Under the pieces are notes generated by a model. It searched no databases. It was not told where the DNA came from and saw only the letters and a program-made list of their open reading frames with translations. DNA of 16,870 nt, from assembly GCA_038924245.1 (NCBI GenBank), contig JBCKVB010000030.1:1-16870 (forward strand). The letters run 5' to 3'. Made by a program: the position numbers and the translations under genes. Source of the stretch: SURF-13 sp038924245. Its GTDB lineage: Bacteria > Pseudomonadota > Gammaproteobacteria > SURF-13. Shown here one piece after another: positions 6,544 to 13,682 of this stretch. Numbering within the stretch: position 1 is the stretch's first letter; each line of letters opens with the position of its first letter.

Positions 6544-7485
6544 ATGAGCAGCATGACCGACGCCCTGATCCGCATGGAACACGTGTGGCGCTACTACGCC
6601 GCCACCTGCGCGCTCAGCGACGTGAGCTTCGAGGTCAGGCGCGGCGAGGTGCTGGGCTTTCTGGGGCCGAACGGCGCGGGCAAGTCCACCACCATGAACA
6701 TCCTGACCGGCAACCTGGCGCCCTCGCGCGGGCGGGTGTGGATTGACGGCGTGGACCTGCTCGATGAACCGAAGCGCGCCAAGCGCGCGCTCGGCTATCT
6801 GCCGGAACACCCGCCGCTGTACCGCGAGCTGACCGTGGATGAATACCTCCAATACTGCGCGCGCCTGCACGGGTTGCGCGGCGCGGCGTTGCGCAGGGCG
6901 CTGGACCTGGCCAAGCAGCGCTGCGGACTCACGGCGGTGGGTAAACGTCTGATCGGCAATCTGTCCAAGGGTTATCAGCAGCGCGCGGGTCTTGCCCAGG
7001 CGCTGATACACGAACCGCCGGTGCTGATTCTGGACGAGCCCACAGTGGGCCTCGATCCGTTGCAGATGCGCGAGATGCGGGCGCTGATCCGCGAACTGGG
7101 GCGCGAGTGCGCGCTGATCCTGTCCAGCCATATTCTGCCCGAGGTGCAGGCCACCTGCGACCGGGTGCTGATTATTCATCAAGGACGGATCGTGTTGAGC
7201 GACAGCATAGAGGGGCTGGCGCTGCGCATGCACGCCTCCAGCCTGCGCGTGGCGTTCAGGAACATGCCGGGGCCGGAGGCGTTGAATGACATTCCCGGCG
7301 TGCAGCGCGCCGAGCGCATGGACGAACAGGCGTGGCGTATTTACTTTGAGCCGCCGCATTCCCCGGCCGAGGCGATCATGGCGCGCGCCGCGCAGCAGGG
7401 CTGGGGCCTGATCGAATTGACGCCGGAGCGGGTCACGCTGGAAGACGTATTCATGCACATCACGCGCACCGAAGAAGCGGCCTGA
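6544..7485 (+). CDS. ABC transporter ATP-binding protein (GldA/CcmA-like)
   Basis: Cytoplasmic ATPase of an ABC-2 type system, 313 residues. Visible motifs are Walker A GPNGAGKST (41-49), signature LSKGY (140-144), Walker B VLILDE (160-165) and the SSHILPEV H-loop region. The Q-loop position holds LPEHPP, the usual form in the GldA/NatA-like subgroup. A C-terminal extension of about 85 residues is also typical of that subgroup. The ATG at 6544 begins just before the domain; ATG at 6553 is an alternative, and there is no clear Shine-Dalgarno. It is followed by a permease, a GldG-like part and a DUF4340 protein, the same set as the Bacteroidetes gliding GldA-GldF-GldG. The substrate in proteobacteria is unknown. 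Confidence 0.9.
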   Translation: MSSMTDALIRMEHVWRYYAATCALSDVSFEVRRGEVLGFLGPNGAGKSTTMNILTGNLAPSRGRVWIDGVDLLDEPKRAKRALGYLPEHPPLYRELTVDEYLQYCARLHGLRGAALRRALDLAKQRCGLTAVGKRLIGNLSKGYQQRAGLAQALIHEPPVLILDEPTVGLDPLQMREMRALIRELGRECALILSSHILPEVQATCDRVLIIHQGRIVLSDSIEGLALRMHASSLRVAFRNMPGPEALNDIPGVQRAERMDEQAWRIYFEPPHSPAEAIMARAAQQGWGLIELTPERVTLEDVFMHITRTEEAA

Positions 7486-7510
7486 ACTCTATGCAATACG
7501 CAGCCGCACC

Positions 7511-9688
7511 ATGAACGCCTTTATCAGCATTGGCATCATCGCCGGGCGCGAACTGAAAAGCCTGTTCCTCTCGCCGCTCGCCTGGTCGGTGCTGGCCGTG
7601 GTGCAGCTTATCCTGGCCTGGCTGTTTCTGATTCAGCTCGATCAATTCGCCACGCTGCAACCGCAACTGGCCGCGCTGCCCGGCGCGCCGGGGCTCACCG
7701 ACATCGTGGTGGCGCCGCTGTTCGCCAGCGCCGCGACGGTGTTGCTGCTGGTCACGCCGCTGCTCACCATGCGCGTGTTCAGCGAGGAACGCCGCCAGCA
7801 CACGCTCACCCTGTTGTTCAGCATGCCGCTCTCGATGACAGAAATCGTGCTCGGCAAATACCTCGGCCTGCTGGCGCTGCTCGGCGTCATGCTGGTGCTG
7901 ATAGCCCTGATGCCGCTGGCGCTGCTGCTCGGCGGCACGCTGGATTTCGGCCAATTCGCGGCGGGTGTGTTGGGGTTGGCCCTGTTAATGGCCAGCTTTG
8001 CCGCCGTGGGGCTGTATGTCTCGACTCTCACCCATCATCCGGGCATCGCGGCGGTGGGGAGCTTCGGCATCCTGCTGCTGCTGTCCATAGTGGACTGGTC
8101 TGGCGCGAGCGGCTTGTTCAGTTATCTCTCGCTGGCGCGTCACTACGAGGCGCTGCTCAAGGGCGTATTCAACAGCAGCGACGTGGTGTACTACCTGCTG
8201 TTGATCGTCACCTTTCTCATCCTCGCAGTGCGCCGCCTGGACGGCGAGCGCCTGCAACGCTACCCCTCTCTAACTCTCCCCATGAAATGGGGAGAGAACG
8301 ATGGTTCCCTCTCCACTCCGTGGAGAGGATTGGGGAGAGGTCAGCGCATGGACATCACGCCCAAGTCACGCTTCTACTTGCGCGCGCAGCATGCGCTGTT
8401 TATCGTGCTGTTGCTCGCCGCCGTCGGGCTCCTCGCCTGGCTCAGCACGCGCTATAACTATCAGGCCGACTGGACCGCGAACGCGCGCAACACCTTGTCC
8501 GAGTCGAGCCAAGCCCTGCTCAAGGAGATGAGCGGCCCGCTCAAGATCACCGTCTATGTGCGTGAGCGCAAGGCAACCGGCACGCTGCTGGAGCGCTATC
8601 AACGCCACAAGCCCGATCTTGCTTTGCGCTTCGTCAATCCCGACGAGCAGCCGGACGAGGTGCGCGCGCAGGGCATCCGCGCGGACGGCGAGATGCTGAT
8701 CGAGTATGCCGGGCGCAACGCGCATGTGACGCAGCTTTCCGAGCAGGCGCTGACCGACGCGCTGATGCGCGTGGCGCGTAGCGGCGAGCGCCATCTGGCG
8801 TTTCTCGGCGGACACGGCGAGCGCAATCCACACGGCGAGGCCAATCACGATTTGAAATTGTGGGTGAACGAACTGGAAAGCAAGGGCTTCAACGCCGGGA
8901 CGCTCAATCTCAGCGTCAATCCGCAAATCCCCGCCAACACCACGCTGCTGGTGCTCGCCGGTCCCTCCGCCGATCTGCTGCCGGGCGAGGTCAAACTGAT
9001 CCAGGATTACGTGAGCAAAGGCGGCAAGCTGTTGTGGCTTGCCGATCCCGGCCCGCTGCACGGGCTGGCGCCGCTGGCCGAACAGTTGGGAGTCGAGTTT
9101 GTCCCCGGCGTGATTGTGGACGCCACCACGCAACTGATGGGGATAGAGCGGCCGGAGTTCGCACTGGTGGGCGAGTACGGCGCACACCCGGTCACGCGTG
9201 ACCTCAATCAACTCACCTTGTTCCCGCGCGCGGCGGGCCTGGAGGTGAAGGCTTCGGACGGCTGGCAGGCGGATGCGTTTTTGCAAAGCAGCGTGCGCAG
9301 TTGGGCGGAGACCGGGGCGCTGAGCGGCGAGGTCAAGTACGACGCGGGCAAGGATCACATCGGCCCGCTCAACCTGGCCGTGGCGCTTACGCGCGAGACG
9401 CCCGCCGCAGGCGCGGGGCAGCAGCGCGTAGTAGTGGCGGGTGATGGGGATTTTCTGTCTAACACTTATCTCGGCAACGGCGGCAATCTGGAACTGGGTG
9501 TCAACATCGTGAACTGGCTGGCCGGGGATGACAACTTGATCGCCATTCCGGTGAAAACCTCGCCCGATACCCGGCTCACGCTGTCGCGCAACAAGACATT
9601 ATTCATCGGCATGGGCTTTTTACTGGCGCTGCCGCTTGCGCTGCTCGGCGCCGGTCTCGTCATCTGGCTCAGGCGCCGCAGGCGCTAA
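7511..9688 (+). CDS. Fused ABC-2 permease (GldF-like) and GldG-like auxiliary protein
   Basis: Open frame of 725 residues made of two parts usually encoded by separate genes. Residues 1-250 form an ABC-2 permease with about six membrane segments (for example 17-37 and a C-terminal one ending VRRLDGERLQR). Residues 280-725 form a GldG/ABC-auxiliary protein: a membrane anchor near 292-310, a large periplasmic region (GGHGERNPHGE, WLADPGPLHGL) and a last membrane segment before RRRRR. The linker (residues 251-277) is encoded by a 79-bp palindromic repeat (8262-8340), which removes any stop between them. Met280 (ATG 8348) has GGAGAGG seven bases upstream, so the second part can also be translated alone. 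No ribosome site is evident before 7511. Confidence 0.85.
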   Translation: MNAFISIGIIAGRELKSLFLSPLAWSVLAVVQLILAWLFLIQLDQFATLQPQLAALPGAPGLTDIVVAPLFASAATVLLLVTPLLTMRVFSEERRQHTLTLLFSMPLSMTEIVLGKYLGLLALLGVMLVLIALMPLALLLGGTLDFGQFAAGVLGLALLMASFAAVGLYVSTLTHHPGIAAVGSFGILLLLSIVDWSGASGLFSYLSLARHYEALLKGVFNSSDVVYYLLLIVTFLILAVRRLDGERLQRYPSLTLPMKWGENDGSLSTPWRGLGRGQRMDITPKSRFYLRAQHALFIVLLLAAVGLLAWLSTRYNYQADWTANARNTLSESSQALLKEMSGPLKITVYVRERKATGTLLERYQRHKPDLALRFVNPDEQPDEVRAQGIRADGEMLIEYAGRNAHVTQLSEQALTDALMRVARSGERHLAFLGGHGERNPHGEANHDLKLWVNELESKGFNAGTLNLSVNPQIPANTTLLVLAGPSADLLPGEVKLIQDYVSKGGKLLWLADPGPLHGLAPLAEQLGVEFVPGVIVDATTQLMGIERPEFALVGEYGAHPVTRDLNQLTLFPRAAGLEVKASDGWQADAFLQSSVRSWAETGALSGEVKYDAGKDHIGPLNLAVALTRETPAAGAGQQRVVVAGDGDFLSNTYLGNGGNLELGVNIVNWLAGDDNLIAIPVKTSPDTRLTLSRNKTLFIGMGFLLALPLALLGAGLVIWLRRRRR
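8262..8340 (+). repeat. 79-bp double-hairpin repeat, copy 1 (inside the permease-GldG fusion)
   Basis: Two adjacent perfect hairpins: CTCTCCCCAT (8274-8283) with ATGGGGAGAG (8287-8296), and CCTCTCCAC (8308-8316) with GTGGAGAGG (8320-8328). Pyrimidine- and purine-rich ends (CCCCTCTC at the start, GGGGAGAGG at the end) can pair to enclose both. It is 71/79 identical to copy 2 at 12969-13047. The form suggests a REP-like, non-autonomous mobile element. It is read in frame, contributes residues from about 251 to 277, and its last bases act as a Shine-Dalgarno for ATG 8348. Confidence 0.9.
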
Positions 9689-9725
9689 GCGCGTAGCCTA
9701 GCGTAGCGGATTCTGGGATCCTTCG

Positions 9726-10574
9726 ATGCGGGCGCGTCTCTGGCTTAATATCGGCTTGCTGGTGCTGGTGCTGCTGCTCGCGCTGCTCGCCTATTACCAG
9801 CCCGGACTTAACCCGGAGCCGCCGGTGAAACTCACCTCGATGAGCGCGCAGCAAGTCACGCGCCTGCGTATCGAACAAGCGGATCAGGCGCCGCTGTTGA
9901 TGGAGAAGCAGGCGGGGAAGTGGAAAGTCATTGAGCCGGTGCGGATGGAGGCCAACGGCCTGCGCGTGGAAACCGCGCTGCGTCTGGCCGAGGCCGAGAG
10001 CCTGGCGCGTTTTCCCGCACGCGATCTGGGAAAATTCAAGCTGGATGCGCCGCCGCTGCGCGTGTGGCTGAATGACGTGAGCATCGCCTTTGGCGACAGC
10101 GCACCGCTCGACCGGCAACGTTACCTGCTGCTGGGCGACACGGTGCATTTAATCGCCGGCGACGTATATTATTATCTGAGCGGCGGTCTGCCGCTGTTTG
10201 CCAGCAACGACTTGCTACCGAGCGATGCACAGTTGCAGTCCCTCACCCTGCCCGGCCTTTCATTGTCCAGTTCAAATGAACGTTGGGTAATGAAGCCGGC
10301 GCGCGAGGTTTCGATGGATGACATCGTCCAATTTCTGGATAACTGGCGCGGCGCGCAGGCGTTGCAGGTTACGCGCTATCGGGACCTGCCCGCGCAAGGC
10401 CGTGTGAGCGCTGTCATGCAGGACGGATCCGCGGTGGAGTTCATCATAGTACAGCGTGAGCCGGAGTTGACTCTGGCGCGGCCCGAGTTGGGTTTGCAGT
10501 ATCACCTGGGCAGCGGCGCGGGGCAGCGCCTGCTGCAATTGCCGCAAGCCGCCAAACCAGACGCCGGGCGCTAA
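9726..10574 (+). CDS. DUF4340 domain protein, membrane-anchored
   Basis: Protein of 282 residues with one N-terminal membrane segment (about residues 7-25, rich in Leu/Val/Ala) and a periplasmic remainder resembling the DUF4340 family. This family regularly follows GldG-like ABC auxiliary genes, and here it lies 37 bases after one. The middle part shows repeated motifs of the type RLRIEQ...LLMEKQAGKWKVIEPV, which the family is known for. No enzyme motif is visible. It probably acts as a periplasmic partner of the ABC system upstream. The 37-base gap holds only short imperfect repeats of TAGCG, and I see no strong ribosome site. Confidence 0.8.
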   Translation: MRARLWLNIGLLVLVLLLALLAYYQPGLNPEPPVKLTSMSAQQVTRLRIEQADQAPLLMEKQAGKWKVIEPVRMEANGLRVETALRLAEAESLARFPARDLGKFKLDAPPLRVWLNDVSIAFGDSAPLDRQRYLLLGDTVHLIAGDVYYYLSGGLPLFASNDLLPSDAQLQSLTLPGLSLSSSNERWVMKPAREVSMDDIVQFLDNWRGAQALQVTRYRDLPAQGRVSAVMQDGSAVEFIIVQREPELTLARPELGLQYHLGSGAGQRLLQLPQAAKPDAGR

Positions 10575-10579
10575 GCCGC

Positions 10580-11395
10580 ATGCCGGAACTGCCTGAGGTT
10601 GAAACCACGCGGCGCGGCATCCTGCCGCATGTCCTGAACACCAGGGTCGCGCAAGTCATCGTGCGTAATGCGCGGTTGCGCTGGCCGGTGCCGCGTAGTC
10701 TCGCGCGTGAACTGCCCGGCCAGACCGTGCGCGCAGTGGAGCGGCGCGCCAAATATCTGCTATTGCGCGCCGACAAGGGCACCGTCATCCTGCATCTCGG
10801 AATGTCCGGCAGCTTGCGCGTGCTCGATAAAGCCACGCCGCCCGGCAAACACGATCATCTGGATATCGTGTTTGCAAACGGTTCGTGCCTGCGCCTGCGT
10901 GATCCGCGCCGTTTCGGCGCCGTGTTGTGGACCAAAGACGAGCCGCTGCATCATCCGCTGCTTAAAGGACTGGGCTGTGAGCCGCTCGCGCAGGAGTTCG
11001 ATGGCGAGGCACTCTACCGGTGCGCACGCACGCGCCGTGTTGCCATCAAACAATTACTGATGGACAGCCGCGTGGTGGCCGGTATAGGGAATATTTACGC
11101 CAATGAAGCGCTGTTCCTGGCCGGTGTTCACCCGCTACGGGTGGCGCGACGCTTAACCAAGGCGCGCTGTGAACGCCTGGCGCAGGCCGTGAAACAGGTG
11201 CTGCACGCAGCGCTCGCGCAAGGCGGCACCACGTTGCGCGATTTCCGCCGCAGCAATGGCGAGCCGGGTTATTTCGCGCAGCAGCTTAAGGTATACGGAC
11301 GCGCCGGCGAGCCGTGTCCGCGCTGCACAACAACACTACGACATCAACGTCAGGGCCAGCGCTCCAGCTTCTACTGCGCGCGCTGTCAGCGCTGA
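10580..11395 (+). CDS. mutM: MutM/Fpg, formamidopyrimidine-DNA glycosylase
   Basis: Base-excision repair enzyme that removes 8-oxoguanine and formamidopyrimidines and nicks the abasic site. The 271 residues match E. coli Fpg (269). The N-terminus PELPEVETTRRG supplies the catalytic Pro2 and Glu3; Lys58 (RRAKYLLL) is the third active-site residue. The helix-two-turn-helix (QLLMDSRVVAGIGNIYANEA) and a four-cysteine zinc finger (Cys246, 249, 266, 269) are complete. It begins five bases after the DUF4340 stop, so it is probably co-transcribed with the ABC genes although its function is unrelated. It converges with csp across a palindromic element. Confidence 0.97.
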   Translation: MPELPEVETTRRGILPHVLNTRVAQVIVRNARLRWPVPRSLARELPGQTVRAVERRAKYLLLRADKGTVILHLGMSGSLRVLDKATPPGKHDHLDIVFANGSCLRLRDPRRFGAVLWTKDEPLHHPLLKGLGCEPLAQEFDGEALYRCARTRRVAIKQLLMDSRVVAGIGNIYANEALFLAGVHPLRVARRLTKARCERLAQAVKQVLHAALAQGGTTLRDFRRSNGEPGYFAQQLKVYGRAGEPCPRCTTTLRHQRQGQRSSFYCARCQR

Positions 11396-11401
11396 GACCT
11401 A

Positions 11402-11554
11402 AGGAAGCTCTGAATAAGTCCATCCTGGACTTCTCAGAGCACGAAAAGCAAAAACGTGGTTTTTGCTTTTCTTCATGTTTCAAACACTTTCATGTTTGAA
11501 AAATGGCGGCACATCCCTGTGCCGCAGGAACCTCTGACTTAATCAGAGGTTCCT
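11402..11554. mobile_element. MITE-like hairpin element with IS5-like terminal repeats
   Basis: A 153-bp non-coding block between convergent mutM and csp. Its left end AGGAAGCTCTGAATAAGTC (11402-11420) matches the inverted right end AGGAACCTCTGATTAAGTC (complement of 11536-11554) at 17 of 19 positions. The interior folds into consecutive hairpins: 11407-11440; a perfect 13-bp stem at 11443-11455 with 11459-11471; an 8-bp stem at 11506-11525; and a 12-bp stem at 11526-11537 with 11543-11554. The ends resemble the IS5 terminal repeat as I recall it (GGAAGGTGCGAATAAG). CTAA, the IS5 type of target, abuts the left end, but no matching duplication is on the right. No transposase is present. It may also terminate transcription from both sides. 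Confidence 0.6.
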
Positions 11555-11563
11555 GTCCGATGT

Positions 11564-11767
11564 TTAAATCGGTAACACCTTGGTGGCTTGCATGCCTTTC
11601 GGGCCGCGAGTGGCTTCGAATTCCACTTTCTGGCCTTCGGCGAGGGATTTAAAGCCATCGCCCTGGACGGTGGAGTAATGCACAAATATATCTTCACTGC
11701 CGTCAGTAGGAGTGATAAAGCCAAAACCTTTGGCGTCGTTGAACCACTTAACAGTACCTTGTTGCAT
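11564..11767 (-). CDS. Cold-shock domain protein (CspA family)
   Basis: Single cold-shock domain of 67 residues that binds single-stranded RNA and DNA, acting as an RNA chaperone. RNP1 is KGFGFI (13-18) and RNP2 is DIFVHYS (26-32), in the usual order after GTVKWFNDA. The start is backed by GAGGA eight bases upstream on the minus strand. A candidate promoter and a leader of about 155 nt precede it, the long leader being a common property of cold-inducible csp genes. Whether this copy is cold-induced or constitutive cannot be told; the cspA cold box was not recognised. Confidence 0.96.
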   Translation of the reverse strand: MQQGTVKWFNDAKGFGFITPTDGSEDIFVHYSTVQGDGFKSLAEGQKVEFEATRGPKGMQATKVLPI

Positions 11768-11928
11768 AGAAACAGTCCTCTAATAATAAAAGTGTAGTCG
11801 AATTAACAACGGTATGAATGCAGAACCAACAATGAGAAGCCGATACGGGATGGATTATTGCTAAGAAAGATTCCAGGATAGGCCAAATGCATGCTGCTTT
11901 ACCGCTTATTCACACCTTGTCGGGCCTC

Positions 11929-11957
11929 ACTATAGAGAAGCTTTCTATAAAATACAA
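11929..11957 (-). promoter_or_regulatory. Candidate sigma-70 promoter of csp, with spacer palindrome
   Basis: On the minus strand the -35 element TTGTAT (11952-11957) and the -10 element TATAGT (11929-11934) are separated by exactly 17 bases. Transcription would start near 11922, leaving a leader of about 155 nt before the csp ATG. An inverted repeat, TATAGA (11931-11936) and TCTATA (11944-11949), sits between and over the promoter elements and could be an operator. The region is much more AT-rich than its surroundings, as expected of a promoter. Confidence 0.55.
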
Positions 11958-11987
11958 GCAATATTTGGAGTTTTTTATGGCGCCGAC

Positions 11988-12995
11988 TCAGGCCCGGTAC
12001 AGGGGAAAGGCGAGCGCCGCGGCGAGGTGTTGTGCGCCACAGGCGAGCATGAGTAGGCGGTCAAGGCCGAGCGCCACGCCCGCGCAGTCCGCCAGGCCGT
12101 GCCGGAGCGCGGCGAGCAGGCGCTCATCCAGGGGGATCTCGCGCTTGCCTATGCGGCGGCGTGCGGCGTTGTGGGCGTTACAGCGTTGGCGCTGTTCGGC
12201 GGCATCGCCCAGCTCGTGAAAGCCGTTGGCGAGCTCGATGCCGCTGAGGTACAGCTCGAAGCGCTCGGCTACCCGGTAATCCTCTCCGGGCAGACGCTTG
12301 AGGCTTGCATACGCCGCTTGCGCGGCCGGGTAATCGTAGATAAAGCACAGGCGGCCCTGTCCCAGGTGCGGCTCGACGCAGTGCGTGAGCAGCGCGTCGA
12401 GCAGCGTGTCGCGCTCGGCAAGCTCGCTCACGACGCCGATGCCGTGCGCGCGCAGTGCGGCCTGTAGCTCGTCGAGCGTGGCGCGGTGCGGGTCCACACC
12501 GGCATGACGCATAAAGGCCTGTTGATAGCTCAAGCGCTCGCTGGGGGCGAGGTCAAGGTGCGCGCGGAGCAGCGTGCTCACCAGCTCGTCCACCTCGCCC
12601 ATCAGTTGCTGCTGGTCAAAGCCGGGGCGGTACCATTCGATCAGGGTGAATTCGGGATTGTGCAAACGCCCGGCCTCGCCGTCGCGGAACGCCTTGCAGA
12701 TTTGATAAATGGGACCGGAGTCCGCCGCGAGCAGGCGCTTCATGGCGAATTCGGGTGAGGTTTGAAGGTACAGGGTTCTGCCTTGCGGCGCGCCGGGGCC
12801 GGTGTAGCGCGTGTCCAGGCTGTCGAGGTGCGGATCACTCACCGTGTGTGCGCTGAGCAGGGGGGTGTCCACTTCCAGCACGGAACGCGCGGCAAAAAAG
12901 GCGCGCGCCTGGGTGAGAAAATGCGCGCGCAGGCGCAGCGTGTCGAGCGAGGCGGCTGGGCGCCAGTCACCCCTCACTAACTCTTCCCATTTCAT
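11988..12995 (-). CDS. epmA: EpmA, EF-P-(R)-beta-lysine ligase
   Basis: Class-II lysyl-tRNA-synthetase-like enzyme that attaches (R)-beta-lysine to Lys34 of EF-P. The 335 residues correspond to the catalytic domain without the tRNA anticodon-binding domain (E. coli 325). Typical stretches are ARSVLEVDTPLLS, LQTSPEFAMKRLL, FRDGEAGRLHNPEFTLIEWYRPG, ELANGFHELGD and the motif-3-like GVALGLDRLLML. The listed ATG lies inside repeat copy 2, which provides roughly the first eight codons (MKWEELVR); homology to other EpmA proteins begins only at GDWRPAASL. A GTG at 12977-12975 is an alternative start. Purine-rich GAGGGAG lies about 16 bases upstream, too far for a strong ribosome site. It is downstream of efp on the same strand. 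Confidence 0.93.
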   Translation of the reverse strand: MKWEELVRGDWRPAASLDTLRLRAHFLTQARAFFAARSVLEVDTPLLSAHTVSDPHLDSLDTRYTGPGAPQGRTLYLQTSPEFAMKRLLAADSGPIYQICKAFRDGEAGRLHNPEFTLIEWYRPGFDQQQLMGEVDELVSTLLRAHLDLAPSERLSYQQAFMRHAGVDPHRATLDELQAALRAHGIGVVSELAERDTLLDALLTHCVEPHLGQGRLCFIYDYPAAQAAYASLKRLPGEDYRVAERFELYLSGIELANGFHELGDAAEQRQRCNAHNAARRRIGKREIPLDERLLAALRHGLADCAGVALGLDRLLMLACGAQHLAAALAFPLYRA

Positions 12996-13047
12996 GGGGA
13001 GAGAACGATTGCTCCCTCTCCACTCCGTGGAGAGGGTTGGGGAGAGG
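12969..13047 (+). repeat. 79-bp double-hairpin repeat, copy 2 (between efp and epmA)
   Basis: Same element as at 8262-8340, differing at eight of 79 positions. Three of the differences form the first hairpin loop, which reads TTC here (12991-12993) and GAA in copy 1, so the loop is inverted between copies. The first stem (12981-12990 with 12994-13003) has one mismatch; the second hairpin is perfect. It fills most of the 84-base gap between efp and epmA and covers the epmA start codon. Confidence 0.9.
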
Positions 13048-13079
13048 CGGGTACGGGGGTCAAGATGGCCTGATGCGCC

Positions 13080-13649
13080 CTACTCTTTGGCGCGCGATAC
13101 GTACTCGCCGCTGCGGGTGTCTATCCTCAGCAGGTCGCCGATCTCGATGAACAGCGGCACGCGCACCACCGCGCCGGTCTCCAGCGTGGCCGGTTTGCCG
13201 CCGCCGCCGCTGGTGTCGCCGCGCACGCCGGGGTCGGTGTCGGCCACCTTAAGCTGCACGAAGTTGGGCGGGCTGATCATGAGCGGCACGTTGTTCCACA
13301 GCGTCACCGTGCACACGTCCTGTTCCTTGAGCCATTTCCTTGCGTCGCCGACTACGTTACTATCTGCGCTGTATTGTTCGAATGTGTCCAGCATCATGAA
13401 GTGCCAGAATTCTCCGTCGTTATACAGGTACTGCATCTCCTGGTCCACCACGTCCGCCCCCTCCAGGGTGTCGCCCGACTTGAAGGTGCGCTCGATGACG
13501 CGGCCGTTCTTGAGGTTGCGCAGCTTGACGCGGCTGAACGCCTGCCCCTTGCCGGGTTTGACGAATTCGTTTTCCAGAATCGCGCACGGGTCGTTGTCCA
13601 GCATGACCTTGAGTCCGGCCCGGAATTCGCTGGTGCTATAGGTAGCCAT
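13080..13649 (-). CDS. efp: EF-P, translation elongation factor P
   Basis: Ribosome-binding factor that rescues stalling at proline runs. The 189 residues match the E. coli length (188) and the three-barrel organisation. Lys34 lies in the tip loop EFVKPGKGQAF, the position that EpmA modifies with beta-lysine; both modification genes are adjacent. Other conserved stretches are YLYNDGEFWHFM, SPPNFVQLKVADTDPG and the C-terminal VDTRSGEYVSR. The ATG at 13649 gives the standard MATYSTSEFRAGLK start; a longer in-frame start beyond it has no family support. epmA follows on the same strand after a gap filled by a palindromic repeat, and epmB diverges 33 bases upstream. Confidence 0.97.
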   Translation of the reverse strand: MATYSTSEFRAGLKVMLDNDPCAILENEFVKPGKGQAFSRVKLRNLKNGRVIERTFKSGDTLEGADVVDQEMQYLYNDGEFWHFMMLDTFEQYSADSNVVGDARKWLKEQDVCTVTLWNNVPLMISPPNFVQLKVADTDPGVRGDTSGGGGKPATLETGAVVRVPLFIEIGDLLRIDTRSGEYVSRAKE

Positions 13650-13682
13650 GGTGTCGGTCCAAGTGATGATTAAAAGCGCGCC
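13650..13682. promoter_or_regulatory. 33-bp divergent efp/epmB gap
   Basis: The whole space between the two divergent start codons is 33 bases. It is too short for two separate sigma-70 promoters with leaders, so at least one promoter must lie inside the opposite gene. I see no clear -10/-35 pair and no strong Shine-Dalgarno for either gene. Only its position supports a regulatory role. Confidence 0.35.

Noticed and set aside
8366..9358. 330-residue minus-strand open frame opposite the GldG-like part
   Set aside because: His/Gln/Arg-rich shadow translation of a GC-rich gene; no motif and no ribosome site.
11402..11554. Hairpin row as a CRISPR array or small RNA gene
   Set aside because: The hairpins differ in sequence, there are no regular direct repeats with spacers, and no promoter for a separate RNA was seen.
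12099..12467. Plus-strand open frames across epmA and efp as genes
   Set aside because: They are antisense to well-supported EpmA and EF-P and arise from GC-rich codon bias; no motifs.
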